This document shows positions 12,615 through 24,905 of a stretch of DNA of 64,000 nt, piece by piece. Position 1 is the first letter of the stretch; every line of letters starts with the position of its first letter. This DNA comes from Sabethes cyaneus (taxonomy: Eukaryota; Arthropoda; Insecta; Diptera; Culicidae). The stretch is taken from the NCBI RefSeq assembly GCF_943734655.1, contig NC_071355.1:23558268-23622267 (forward strand), given 5' to 3'. Below the pieces are notes generated by a model that was not told the DNA's origin, did no database searches, and saw only the letters and a list, made by a program, of their open reading frames with translations. A program made the position numbers and the translations under genes.

Positions 12615-12623
12615 GAGATCACA
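12615..12623 (-). promoter_or_regulatory. Overlapping bantam-type and K-box seed matches
   Basis: On the hid strand the nine bases read TGTGATCTC. TGATCTC is complementary to bantam positions 2-8, and TGTGAT is the K-box bound by the miR-2/13, miR-11 and miR-308 seeds. The two sites share four bases (TGAT), so the two miRNA classes could not occupy them together. A second K-box lies at 12442-12437, in the similar context GATTGTGATC. Confidence 0.5.
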
Positions 12624-13232
12624 ATCCGTCAAATGGATTAAAAGTGCTTTATCTTAAACCTAGGAGCATAAAAAATTTCCTCCTTACATCCTAACCGGTC
12701 CCGGTGACCCAATTATCCTAACGATCATCATAACAGTAGTATCTATTTATGCTTTTCTATATCGTTACTCATTATGGTAAATTTTCTAACCGTGGTATCC
12801 GCCTTAAGCTCAACGAGTTACTGCTTGCACTTTTTATTCGTCACTGCTGGTGTGGCAGTGGCAGCAGTCCCTTCCTTTATGGCCCTCCTCCTCCTTCTTC
12901 TTCTTCTTCGGCTGCTGGGTGTAAGATGCGGGCTGAGCTGAAGCAGTTACATTTGCAAAGATGCAGATCTTCACGTAATGGCGCCGTTTTACACGTGGAA
13001 TTGGCCCATTGATACTAGAATTGTAATTATAAATCTCGTCGACTGTTGTTTGCGTGCGTAAATGTGTGTTAAAAAGGACCGTAGGCCATGATATCGCAGA
13101 GGGAAAGAGATGACGAACATTTAAAATAAGAAGTAGAAAAAAACAGTCAACGGATAGGCACTTGGAGGCGGTGTGTTTGTGTGTAATTTTGTTGGCACTG
13201 ACACTGGGCGGTAGGCGCTGGCCTGGCCCAGT

Positions 13233-13319
13233 TCACCTGGCAGCAAGGAATCCCCAGCCGATGGCAAACAACGTGGCGGTCACGGCCAATGTCGGCCACA
13301 CCAGGGTCTGCTCCAGAAA
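13233..13319 (-). CDS. hid terminal exon: tail-anchor membrane segment and stop
   Basis: The exon follows a good acceptor (pyrimidine tract then CACAG, AG at 13321-13320) and starts exactly on a codon boundary, matching the donor phase of the exon at 37385-37799. It encodes 28 residues and a TGA stop (13235-13233). The peptide begins FLEQTLVWPTLAVTATLFAI and ends GFLAAR, a single hydrophobic segment at the extreme C-terminus. That is the layout of a tail-anchored protein, and a C-terminal hydrophobic segment takes Drosophila Hid to mitochondria. An alternative frame through the same bases (13344-13147) lacks such character and ignores the splice site. The exon is separated from the previous one by about 24 kb of repeat-laden intron. 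Confidence 0.78.
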   Translation of the reverse strand, partial: FLEQTLVWPTLAVTATLFAIGWGFLAAR

Positions 13320-14654
13320 CTGTGAATAAAAAGAAGGAAAGCAAAAAAAAAAGATTATCAGATGACTATAAAAGCAACGGCTGGCTGTTGTGAGGGGTTA
13401 AGTGAAAACATCATGCCATCATGTTTATTGGCAAAGTGATTGAAATTATTATTGAGTCCCCCTCCGGGGTGGTTGTTATTACTGCTGGAACCTATTTTTA
13501 TTATTGTTGTAGGCAATGGGTGCCAAACGAGGTGGCTGCGATTGCCAATGTGTACTCACTGTTTTGTCCTTAATTAGTGTCTCGATGAGACACTATTTTA
13601 CTGTTTTAAATAGTACACACTTTATTTTCTCCCTGGCTTTTGAGCAAACTATACAAGTTTCCTTCATCAAGCCAAGGAGTAGAATCAGGATTTAATTTAC
13701 CCTTGGCAAGAGCCCTTACTCCTCGAGTCAGTACTACCGTTGAAGCACACTTTATACAAGAGGCTGCTTCGCTGCTAATGTATAGGATTTAGTATTATAA
13801 AGGTTGTGGAGGGGATTGGGAGGATATTGAGAAGGGAACGGTAGAGAGTCATACGCTAGTTGGGAAAGTAGAGATTTTTTTCTTTAAAAAGAACATTTTG
13901 AACTTCTGGTAGGGTTGAAGATGAAAAGCAACCATGCGTCTCCATTTTCGCTGCAATTCATGAATCTTACTTACTGTTGCATTATTTTGGAATTCACTTT
14001 TAAAAGAGCGCTGATTGTGCCACTCACACAACAGTCTTAGTGAATCTGTTTGAAAAACTTGTGGTGGATAATGGCGAACGAAATAAGGTTTTGTGAAATA
14101 TTCGTCATTCGTATTTTATTTTCGAGAACGAATGGTTACGATAATGATAAACTTAACAGGTTATATACTGTTGGGTAGCCCATAAAAGTCGTTTTTTTCG
14201 TTTTTATCAAAATAGTAACTAAAATAACTACTGCAGTTAATCTCCTGGAACACTTCTAAAATAACACAACTTACGGTGAGTACGATGTCTATGGACTGAA
14301 TTATCCGCAATCAAAAAAATCACAAAGAGTTCAGTAAGGCAATATATTATCTTGAAATTGATGTTATTGTATTGAATTGATAACGACAAACGCCGGTTTT
14401 TTAAACTCAAAAAATTGATTTTTGGCATAAATATTGCTTTTAAATTGTCCATAAAATGGAGAATGTTAATCGGTGATATAAAACCTTCGATAAATTACTT
14501 ATAAATCTTTTTCGAAAGCTCGCGTCCGAATTGGATTCTTTCAATCAGTTTGAAGCAATGTTGCTCTCCGACTTTAAAAACACAGTTTTGAAAAATACGC
14601 TTTTAGAGCGTATTTTTTTCAATCGTTCTTTTTTTCATCCTTGATGATCCCCTT
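13320..14654 (-). other. hid intron, 3' end; nothing else recognised
   Basis: Intronic sequence upstream of the terminal exon, with no supported gene or repeat up to the TAAG-type LINE tail at about 14655. It is A/T-rich, with an unremarkable GC-poor middle section. Confidence 0.45.
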
Positions 14655-15830
14655 ACTTACTTACTTTAGCAGCCGACAGCCGGGGTGGCTCTTGCCGTAT
14701 CAAGAATTACTCTCCACTGTGCTCGGTCCTGGGCTACTCGTCGCCAATCCGTCGCGCGTCTCGACACACGCAAGTCGGCTTCAACCTGGTTGAGCCATCT
14801 AGCACGTTGGGCCCCTCTATTCCTGGTGCCGGTGGTGTTCTTGAAGAGAACGGATTTCACTGCACACTCGTCCTACATCCTTGCGACGTGACCGGCCCAC
14901 CGTAGTCTCCCAACTTTCGCCAGGTGGGACGATGCAAATCTCTCCAAGCAGTGCCCGTAGCTCGTGATTCATACGCCTCCGCCACTCTCCACTTTCTGTG
15001 GAGAGTCCGCAACACCTTTCGTTCAAATACGGCTAAGCAAAGTTACTGCCTCAAGTCCGTAGAGGACTACCGGTCTGATTAGTCTGATTTTGTACATGGT
15101 CAGCTTCGTGCGGCGGCGCATGCTCCCAGATCGAAGCATCTTGCGGAGGGAAAAGTAGGCTCGATTTCCAGCTTGAATGCGTCGTTGAATCTCCTTGCTC
15201 GTATTATTGTCGGCGATGACCAGAGATCCCAAATATACGAACTCATCAACCATTTCCAGTTCATCACCATCAATAGTCACTGTCCGCGGGAGGCAAACGT
15301 TGCTTTCTCTGGAGCCTCTTCCTACCATATATTTGGTTTTCGACGCATTGATTTGTAACCCTATCTTCCTAGCCTCCGTTTTTAGTATGGCGCAGATTGC
15401 CTCCACCGTTCCAAGGTTTCTAGTAATGATGTCGAGGTTGTCTGCGAAGGCTAGGAGTTGGCTACTCTTGCTGAAGATCGTTCCTCTCGTTTCGATGCCC
15501 GCTCACCGGATAACACCTTCAATAGCGATATTAAATAACATACAGGACAGTCCATTCCCTTGCCTCAACCTTCTGCGCGATTCGAAAAGACTCGAGAGTG
15601 TCCCCGAAACGCGCACGTAGCGTATCACTCGCTCCAGAGTAGCTTTGATCAGCCGCGTCAGTTTGTCCGGAAAACCGTACTCGTGCATTATCTGCCACAG
15701 CTGTTCTCGTTCAACTGTATCGTGTGCTGCCCTGAAATCCACGAAAATATGATGCGTGGGCACGTTGTACTCTCGACATTTCTGAAGGATTTGATCCCCA
15801 GTAATCGCATAAATTATCATATAATATTGT
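14655..15830 (-). pseudogene. LINE ORF2 3' fragment with short tandem tail, broken
   Basis: Read on the minus strand it gives RT and C-terminal motifs: PTHHIFVDFRAAHDTVERE (about 15765), RQGNGLSCMLFNIAIEGVIR (about 15510-15560), LLAFADNLDIITRN (about 15450), TKYMVGRGSRES, EFVYLGSLVIADNN, RPVVLYGLEAVTL, AGHVARM and finally ADLRVSRRATDWRRVAQDR. The FADD box reads FADN, so the second catalytic Asp is lost, and stops interrupt the frame. The element ends in short TAAG repeats (about 14668-14652), a microsatellite-type tail. It is inserted in the large hid intron in the same orientation as the gene. It is the same family as the copy at 32390-33065. Confidence 0.9.
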
Positions 15831-17230
15831 ATCAAAAATATATCCTCACTGGAATGATACGATATACATTTCATATCTAGCAGACTGAAAAGAATTAGTA
15901 AAATTTGAATGACAAAAAAAGGATCAAAACTAGGTCTAATCTAAACCAGCCTAACCTAAAGAAGGGCCAACAATGGTCTTATCCGTCTCAATGATAACAC
16001 ATACAAAAAATAAATAAATTAGCATAAACAGCATAAATCTAAACAAAAATCTAAAAATAACTTTAAATGGCATAAAAATAAGTATAATGTGAAAGACTAA
16101 AAGAATGCTGCTCGGTCGTTGAAGTCTTCTTGAATATGGGGATCCATCAATAATGATGTCCAAAGGCCAAGTTCAAGTCCCAAGTTCCCAAGTCAAGTTC
16201 AAGTCTCAAGTTCCAAGTCCAAATCTCAAGTCCAATTCCTAAGTTCCGAGTCCCAAATCCAAGTCTCAAGTCCAAGTCCCAAAAGTGCAGAGTTTCTACT
16301 ACAAATCCTAAGTCCAAGTCTCGAAGGCCGAGTCCCGAGGGCCGATTCTCAACTCCAAGTTCCAAATCCAACTGCCAAGTCTAAATCCTATGTTCAAGTC
16401 TAAGTCTAAGTTCCATGTCCCAAGTGTAAAAAACAAGTCCAAGTTCAAGACCCAAATCCAAGTCTCAAGTCTAAGTTCTAAGTCCCAAGTCCAAATTCAA
16501 ATCCCAAGTCCCGAGGGCCAAGTCCCAACTCCAAATTGCAAGTTCAACTCCCAAATCTAAGTCCAAGGCCAAGTTTAATTCCCTAGACGAAGTGCCAAAT
16601 CCAAGCCTCTAGTACAAGACCCAAGCCTAAGTCTTAAGTCCACGTTCGAGTTCCAACTTCAAGTCCAAGTCCCAAGTCCAAGTCCCAAGTCCAAATCCCA
16701 AGTCAAAGTCCCAAACCTAAGTCTCAAGTCCAATTTCAAGTCCAAGTCCTAAGTTCCAAGTCCCAGGACCAAGTCCAAGTCTTCGTCCAAGTCTAAGTCT
16801 ATGTCCATGTCCAAGTCCAAGTCCTTAGTACAAGTGCCACCTCCAAGTTCAAGTCCCAAACCCAAGTCGCAAGTCCTAAGTCTCGAGAGCTGAGTGCCAA
16901 CTTCAAGTTTCAAGTCCAACTGCCAAGTCTAACTGCAGTGACCAAGTCCCAAATCTAAGTCCCTAAGTCACAAGTGCAAAATCCAAGTCCAAGTTCAAGT
17001 CCCAAGTCGAAGACTCAAGTCAAAGTTCCATATTCAAATTTCAGTACTAGATGCCGAGTCTCAACTCCAAATTCCAAGTTCATCACTCAAATCCAAGTCC
17101 AGGTCCACAGTTCAAGTCCACGTCCCAAGTCCGAAGTCTCAAGTCCCAAGGCCAAGTCCAAGCCATAGGCAAAGTCCAAGTACAAGGCCAAGTCTTAGGC
17201 CAACTCCAATTTCAACCTAAAATTAAATAA

Positions 17231-17493
17231 AAAGAAGAAAACTTATCCAATTTAATTCTACTATGTATATTTTATTCACGACAGATACGTATTTCACCTA
17301 CGACTTGCAGGCTTGCCCAATGTCTGTTTTCGTCTAGTTCGAAAACAGACACTGAGGAAGCCTGCAAGTCGTAGGCGAAATACGTATCTGTCGTGAATAA
17401 AATATACATAGTAGAATTAAATTGGATAAGTTCTCTTTTTTTTTTTAATTTTAGGTTTCGTATGCTACTAAGACGCTCCAAAAACTTCAGTCC
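17231..17493. repeat. Second copy of the ~97-bp palindrome, with small loop
   Basis: Arms of roughly 97 bases (17231-17331 and 17338-17440) match the 9751-9944 palindrome closely but are separated by a short CTAGTT-type spacer, and the left arm carries several substitutions. It is followed by the same downstream block, TTTTAGGTTTCGTA and CCAAAAACTTCAG. It sits within the AAGTCC array, and array sequence resumes directly after the CTTCAG, so the element's edge on that side is sharp. Confidence 0.75.
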
Positions 17494-17729
17494 AAGTTCA
17501 AGCTTAAGTTAAAGTCCATGTCCAAGTCCTCAGTCTCAAAGGCCGTCTCCCAACTCCAAGTTCCAAATCCAACGGCCAAGTTTAACTTCTATGTCCAAGT
17601 TCCATATTCAAGTGCCAAATTCTAGTTCAAATCCCAATTCCTAGTCCCAAGCCTAAGTCTCAAATCCGAGTTCAAGTCCCAACTCCAAGTCCAAGTCGAA
17701 GTCCCAAGTACAAGTTCAAGTAGTATCAA

Positions 17730-18960
17730 GACTTATTCATTTATATTCATTTATTTATTACATCCATCTAACCTAATTGGTCGCCCTGGATTGGATGGAG
17801 AATAGCCCTGTTGAGGTCATCCTCAGGCAGGCATAAAACCCTGTCATCTTTTTCAGAGAATCTCGTACCACGGTAAAACTTGGCCATTGATTCATCGAAT
17901 TCAAACACCTGCTCTACCGGAGAAAATGCACGAATACAATTAGCGATATGCTCGTTGAATCTAAATGTGGTACAGTGCAGTTGACACTGGAATGGTTCAG
18001 CAGAACGAAGCGAACGTTGAGGAATACGAGGAATTCAGCAAGGAAAGAATGTGCCGCAAATCCATACGTTTGGCGTCTTGGCATGTTTGGACTTGTTGGA
18101 CTTTCCTTCGATGTTCTAAAATGTCGTAGACCAATAAGGTGACGAAGACCAGGATATGGTGGTAAGTTTACGGGATCACGCCAGAGGGTATCATGTAATG
18201 CTAGAAGCTAGATGAATTAACCTCTCGAATTAAGCACTCGGTTAATTCTCAATATCCAGGCGATCCTGGAGTCCGAACCAGATATGCAATTCCTAGTACT
18301 GGTCTAACCAAAGAGCAGTACAAGGCCCTTAAGAAATATGGATCCATGAGATCCCGTCCGATTTTAAAGAGATAATACCAAACTGTGGCGTTGCTTTGAA
18401 AATAATAGCCGACCGTTTCATGTTGAAATTAGGCTTTGCATTAAGAACAATACCCACATCGTTGACGTGGTTGACTGTTTGGAGTACAGCGCGAACAGCA
18501 ATGGGTCCATATTGCTGCCTTGTATTACACCCTATTTGTTTGGGAATGGGGAGGAAAAGCCTGCAGTAGTACGTGTTTGATCGCGTAAGTTGGAACTTAG
18601 CTATTCTATAGAATGTTGTGATGCAGCAATTCGAGAGATTTTCAGTAAAAATATGATTAATATAGTCAACTTAAGCCTCCTGCTCTAGATGCGAGATACA
18701 AGTCGTCGCGAAGTCCAAAAGAAGAGTGCTAATGGATCGTCCTAGCATAAATCCGTGTTGATCAACAAAAATATAATTTTTCATATACGACAGAATAGCA
18801 GAGCTTACTTTTATTTCGAATAGCTCACACGTCGCAGTATGGCTAGTTATGCCACGATAGTTCCAAATATTACGTCGATCGCCACTTTTGAAAACCAGAA
18901 ACATATCAGATTGCTCCCAAAATGCTAAAAAATGTCTTTGCTCAAACGATCTATTATGAA
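17730..18960 (-). pseudogene. Jockey-type LINE 3' fragment, broken
   Basis: On the minus strand the RT region reads FLVFKSGDRRNIWNYRGIT followed by FVDQHGFMLGRSISTLLLDF (about 18904-18675), a typical Jockey-group RT N-terminal segment. Further on, a VNLPPYPGLRHLIGL-type C-terminal stretch (about 18165-18120) and a 3' end with AATAAATAAATGAATATAAA (about 17770-17745) are visible. Stops and frameshifts occur throughout. It is inserted in the AAGTCC array, which flanks it on both sides. Confidence 0.8.
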
Positions 18961-19670
18961 AACGACATAAAGGTTAAGCCAATACATCAGCGTATCGGAT
19001 ATAAACTACAGCAGGAGTCTTAGGCCAAGACATGGGCCAAGATACAAATCCCAAGTCCAAATCCAAGTCACAGCTCTAAGTCCCAACTGCAAGTCCCAAC
19101 TGCAAGTCCCAACTGCAAGTCCCAAGTTCAAGTTCCAAGTTCAAGAGTCAAGTCCCACGTCTCGAGCCTAAGTCAAAGTCCCAAATATAAATTGCAAGTC
19201 CAAGTTCCAAGTCCTAAGCACATGTGTCAAGTCCAAGTCTCGAGTCCTAAGTTTTAGGTCCTAAGTCCTGAGTCCAACTCCCGAGTCCAAATAACAAGTC
19301 CAAGCTCCAAGTCCAAGTGTCAGGACCAAGTCCCAAGTACAATTTTCTAATCTCAATTCCCAAGCTGAAATCCCAAGTCCAAAGGTGAAAATCAGGTAAC
19401 AAGTGCATGTTTAAAGCCCTAGAGTCAACTCCCAAGCTCCAAGTCCAAGAGTTAGGACCAAGTCCCAAGTCCTCGTTCGAAATCCAAATTCCAAGTCTAA
19501 GAGTCAAGTCCAAAATTCAAGTCCAAGTTTCAACTCTAGGTCACAAGTCCACGTTGAAGTCCAAGTACCATGTTCGAATCTCATGCTCCAAGTCCAAATC
19601 CCAATTCCAAGTGAAAATTTTAAGTCCAAGAGACGTGTCCCAAGTCCAAGTCCAAATGCTAATCCCAAGT

Positions 19671-20367
19671 AGCACTTGTAACTAATTACAAAAATAAAAA
19701 AAGGTTGCACAGCAGTTACATTTAGACTACTTTATTTTTCAATGATTTCTAGGTGAATGCTCCACTAATACATTATCGTTAAGAATAAATTTAAAAAATC
19801 AGAAAGTTAAAATTAAAATTTTTATATTTGTACATATTTGTTTTACAAAAAATCAATTTTTTAAAGAAGTACGTAACGAAAAGCTATATTAAATAGGAGC
19901 GCGTGAATTTTTCAAAGCTAGTCATGCATTTCACCATAAATTTGAAACTGCATTAAAATTTGTGTTGAAATAACAAGCGAAATTTATACACTCTCCTATA
20001 TACAGTAGTTAAATTTATTGCTTGACGTTGACAGCCATAGATTGAAATAATTTTCTTGTATTCTAGCAATATTGTAACCTGCTGCATTGTTTTCGCTATG
20101 CAATAAAAGTTTCAATATAACTAATTTGCCACCAATTGAAAGTCAGTTTACAGTTTATGTGTAATTTCAATAGTAACCATTTTGTAACTATACATGTTAC
20201 ATATTGGTCATTGAGTAACTGTAAATGTAACCATGTTTAGTTACATAAGTTGCGCTATTTCGGTTACACAACTGTTATATTTTAAGTTACTGTAACCCAA
20301 GTTTTACGTTTAAGTTTGTCGCATATCAGCCGCGCGACTCAATTGTGACAATGTGTGTTACTTGGGA
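19671..20367. mobile_element. ~700-bp element with CCCAAGTARCA-type inverted ends
   Basis: It begins CCCAAGTAGCACTTGTAACT and ends in the inverted form TGTGTTACTTGGG, with AAGTCC array on both sides. The interior is A/T-rich with several GTAACT/AGTTAC words and no coding region. The ends match the smaller CCCAAGTAACA MITEs (35527-35626, 23925-24032), which suggests shared mobilisation. The transposase source is unknown. Confidence 0.65.
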
Positions 20368-21084
20368 ATCCCAACTCCAAGTCATAAGTTCAATTGTGAA
20401 GTCTAAGTCCTAAGTTCGAATTCTAAGTCACAAGTCCAGAAGTTAAGTTCAAGTCCCAAGTCCAAGTTCCAAGTTCAAGAGTCAAATCCCACGTCACAAA
20501 ACGAAGTCTAATTCTCAACTCCAACTCCAAGTTTCAAGTCTAAATTCCAACTCCAAGTTTCAAAGCAAAGTTTCAAATCCAAGTTCCAAGTTCCGAGTTC
20601 TTAGTCCTTGTTCCAAGTTCAAGCTCCCAGTTCAAGTCCCAAGTACAAGTCCCACGCCCAAGCCAAGTTTACATGCCGAGTCCAAGTTCAAAGTTCAAAA
20701 GTCAAGTCCCAAGTTCCGAGTCCATGTTCGAAGTGCAATTTCCAAATTCAATAGTCATGTACCAAGTCCAAGTTCCTAATCTGAAGTCCCAAGCCGAAAT
20801 CCCAAGTTCAAGTTCCAATATTTAGTGAACGGGACATAACACTAATAGTTCTTACAAACGGATAGTTTACCTTTTAAACCGACCGGTTTCGGGAAACATG
20901 TTTCCCATCAACGGGGTGATGTCCAACTGATTATCTTGAAGAGATGGAGCATTTACATCCTTAACTTAGTCAAACTGAAGAGCGGCGATATTATTGAAGT
21001 ATCGTCCTCATTCATTAGCGGTTGCTCAGCTGTAGATATTTGCATAGACTCCCAGGCATTTAAGTGTGACGATTTTTTCACATT

Positions 21085-21780
<696 letters not shown>

Positions 21781-22569
21781 AATAATCATTATTTAATTTT
21801 TCAGGAACATCTATAATTAACTTGACTATATTTTTAAATATCCGTTCCGTATTCCTCAAAATACTTATTTGCCAGTAAAATTCATAACGTATTGCGTAGA
21901 ATAATTATATTTTCTTTCCTTGGGTGCGTAAATACTTGTAAGCGACATTTATGTTATTTGATGAACATCTTATTTAGTTTTATAGTCGATCGGCTAACTT
22001 TCGGGTTTCAGAGCCACATACGAAACTTGTTTTGAACTGACAATATGAAATATGTGTTCATAGCAGATTTTCTGATATTTTTTTTTTGAGTGGTTTAAAC
22101 CCAAAGGGTAGATTTTTTTGATATTTTGATATTAATACCATGCGCTCAAAAGTTAGCATCTTTGAAAAACAAGAGTTCAGAAAAATTATTATTATACTTC
22201 GCTTTTGAAGAAAAAGGATATCTACAACAAAAGGATTAATCTCAAAATTTTACTATTAGTTTGCTTGGCTTCAATTTTGCAATATATCTGAATTAGAAAA
22301 AATAACTGAATAGAGCATTAGATATGAAAAAGAGAAATTGAACTTTTTCTTAGCTGGCGCTCCTTCAGATAATTATTTTTTGCATGAAAATCAAAACTTA
22401 AGCTTCTTTTGAATGTACTTTCATGAAAAGATAGTCATTAGCTTGATCGCATCGTTTTTACAATGTTAGAGGGTTAGGAAAACAAGATGAGGTCGAAAAC
22501 TAGTGCCAAAGCTGCGCCATAAACATGCTTGAGAATGGGAAATACGATCGATATGATTCCCAGTGCTTG

Positions 22570-23125
22570 TCTTTTTTTGATTTATTTATTAAAACATGAT
22601 ACATGACATAAGACATCTGTCCTTTAAAATATCACTAACGAAAACAAATCTTACAAAATTTCTACATTTCTAAGCTCTAGTATCTATTGATTGAAAAGAG
22701 CATCTATTGATGCGCAGAATTTGTTTGGAATTTGTACAAATTTATTTGGAAAAATCAACTCACTAGTATTTTTGATTCTATGCACCACTATACCTACATG
22801 CTTAAATAAACTGCTTTTCTTCGCTCTTTGCTTTTCTTGTACAATTGTGAGTAACAGCAAGTGAAGAAAATGACAATTGAAATCTGAAATCAAAGAAAAG
22901 AAAAAACTTTTCGATTTAATCCCACTATTTAATATTTATTTGCAACAGATACGTAGTTCACCTACGATGTGCAGGCTTCATCAGTGTCTTATTTCAAAGC
23001 GTATACGTATCTGTCGCAAATAAATATTCAATAGTGGAATTTAGTCGGTAAAAGTTTTTTCTTTTCTTTAATTTCAGAGTTCGTATTCTACTAAGAGGCT
23101 TCAAAAACTTCAGACAATTGACATG
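22570..23125 (-). repeat. LINE-like 3' tail and degenerate Penelope-like 3' palindrome
   Basis: At 22570-22595 the minus strand ends with TTTTAATAAATAAATCAAAA, resembling the 3' tail of a non-LTR element. I cannot identify the preceding coding part. From 22895 to 23060 two degenerate arms containing ACAGATACGTAGTTCACCTA and its complement form an imperfect palindrome related to those at 9751 and 17231. The AATTTCAGAGTTCGTATTCT and CAAAAACTTCAG block follows. Confidence 0.5.
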
Positions 23126-23177
23126 TTTCTCACTTTTCTTGAATTTCACTGCAAATTTTAAAATTGCAAATTGTCAT

Positions 23178-23300
23178 CACATACATACATACATACATAC
23201 ATACATACACACATACATACATAACATACATACATACATACATACATACATACATACATACATACATACATACATACATACATACATACATACATACATA
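23178..23300. repeat. (ACAT)n microsatellite
   Basis: About 120 bases of ACAT repeats with a few interruptions. It lies directly after the GIY-YIG remnant on the minus strand and destroys its reading frame. Confidence 0.97.
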
Positions 23301-23329
23301 CTGAAGACTAATTGTTGAAGACTAATGGC

Positions 23330-23467
23330 ATGCATCGCCACACTGGAGTCGTTTATGCGTTTGTTCTCTGTTGCATTCCTATGCTGCTTTATCCTGGCTT
23401 GGATTTTACGACGAGTTTGACCAATGTATATTGACGGGCAGTCTAATGAATGAGGACGATGCTCCAA
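23330..23467 (-). pseudogene. GIY-YIG endonuclease remnant of a Penelope-like element
   Basis: The minus strand encodes CPSIYIGQTRRKIQARIKQH followed by RNATENKR and VAMHA. YIGQT with spaced Arg residues and a KxH is the YIG part of a GIY-YIG nuclease domain as found at the C-terminus of Penelope-like elements. The upstream RT is absent and the frame runs into the ACAT microsatellite. It is about 45 residues of a domain that is normally about 90. Confidence 0.8.
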
Positions 23468-23924
23468 TAATATCGCTGCTCTTCAGTTTGACTAAGTTAT
23501 TGATGGGAAACATATTTCCCGAAACCGGTCGGTTTAAAAGGTAAACTATCCGTTTGTAAGAACTATTAGTGTTATGTCCCGTTCACTAAATATTGAGTTA
23601 TCGGTTCTTACGTTGGCATAAAAATAGTTTTCAAGTTCCAAGTTTAAGTTCCAAATCAAATAGTAATATCTAGAAGTAATAGTCCCAAGCCCATGTCCAA
23701 GGCCCAACTCGAAGTTCCAACTCTAAATTCCAAGTTCGAGTGTGAAAACCTAAGGACAACTTCCAAGTCTCAAGTCCAAGAGGCAAGTTGAAGTCCCAAG
23801 TCTAAGTCAAATTCAAGATCCACGTTCCAAGTCTAAAAGTCAAGTCCGAAGTTCCAAATCCTTATCTCTAGTCTCAAGTTCCATGTCTCATTTCTTAGTC
23901 TAAGAGTCAAGTCCCAAGTCCCAA

Positions 23925-24032
23925 CCCAAGCAGCAATGTGAGTTTTATTATACTCTTATGGCGGTTTTAATGACCAATTGTGGTCTTAAATACCATCATA
24001 ACAGTGAAATAAAACCCAAATTGTTACTTGGG
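23925..24032. mobile_element. CCCAAG-terminated MITE, 108 bp
   Basis: It starts CCCAAGCAGCAATGTGAG and ends CAAATTGTTACTTGGG, with an internal inverted AAGACCACAATTGGTC-type core. Read on the minus strand it aligns closely with the copy at 35527-35626. It is inserted in the AAGTCC array. There is no coding capacity. Confidence 0.8.
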
Positions 24033-24796
24033 CAGTCCAAGTTTCAAATCTAAGCTTCAAGTCCTAATCCTAACTCAATTTCAAGTCCTAAGTTCTAATT
24101 CCAAGTCTTAGTCTCGATTCCCATGTTTCAAGACCAAGTCCCACGTCCAACTCTCGAGTTCCAAGTTATAAGCCCAAGTCCCAATTCCAATTCCCTAGTC
24201 TAAGAACCAAGTCCGAAGTCCAAGTCCACGTCTGAAGTCTAATTCTCGAGTCTCAAGCCCCAAGCCTAAGTCAAAGTTACAAATCCAAGTCCCATGTCCA
24301 CGTCCAAGTCCATGTCCAAATCCCTAGTCCCGAGTCCTAAGTCTCAAGCCAAAGTCCAAGTCCCACGTCTAAGTTCATGTCCCAAGTCCATGTCCAAGTC
24401 CCAAGTACTAGTCCCATGCCCAAGCTTCAAAACCCAAGTTTAAATGCCAAGTCCAAGTTCAAAGTTCAAAAGTCAAGTCCCAAGTTCCGAGTCTATGTTC
24501 GAAGTGCAAATTCCAAATTCAATAGTCATGTCCCAAGTCCAAGTTCCTAATCTGAAGTCCCAAGCCGAAATTCCAAGTTCAAGTTCCAAGTTTAAGTTCC
24601 AAATCCAAGAGTCATATCTCAAGTCCCAAGGCCCAACTCGAAGTTCCTCTAAGCCCCAAGTTCTAGTGTGATATCCTAAGCCCAACTTCCAAGTCCCAAA
24701 TCCAAGAGGCAAGTTCAAGTCCCAAGCTTAAGTCAAATTAAAGATCCAAGTTCCAAGTTCAAAAGTCAAGTCCGAAGTCCCAAATCCATATCTCTA

Positions 24797-24905
24797 CCCA
24801 AGCAGCACATTTTTCACACATATGGTTGCAGAATCTTATTTATGACTGAACTCAATCATAAATCGGTTGCCGCAACTGGTTTGTAACAACGGTGCTAGTA
24901 GGGTA
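24797..24905. repeat. Probable related CCCAAGCAGCA element, diverged
   Basis: An insertion in the AAGTCC array begins CCCAAGCAGCACATTTTTCA and ends near GTAACAACGGTGCTAGTAGG. Its length and first ten bases resemble the MITE at 23925-24032, but the interior differs and the right end is poorly conserved. Confidence 0.45.

Larger units (their letters stand above)
12220..13232 (-). other. hid 3' untranslated region (predicted)
   Basis: The region follows the hid stop codon on the minus strand. Two AATAAA signals lie on the minus strand, at 12838-12833 (proximal) and 12245-12240 (distal). They would give UTRs of about 0.4 or 1 kb. Two K-box words (TGTGAT) occur only in the longer form, at 12623-12618 and 12442-12437. 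The first overlaps a bantam-type TGATCTC word at 12621-12615. In Drosophila, hid is repressed through its 3' UTR by bantam and by K-box-binding miRNAs, so the arrangement fits known biology. The extent of the UTR is inference without transcript data. Confidence 0.55.

Noticed and set aside
12749..13012. 87-codon plus-strand frame opposite the hid 3' UTR
   Set aside because: Low-complexity Ser/Pro content from a TTC/CCT tract and no homology; better explained as UTR sequence of the opposite strand.
23178..23300. CRISPR-like short repeat array
   Set aside because: It is a four-base microsatellite without spacers, in a eukaryotic context.
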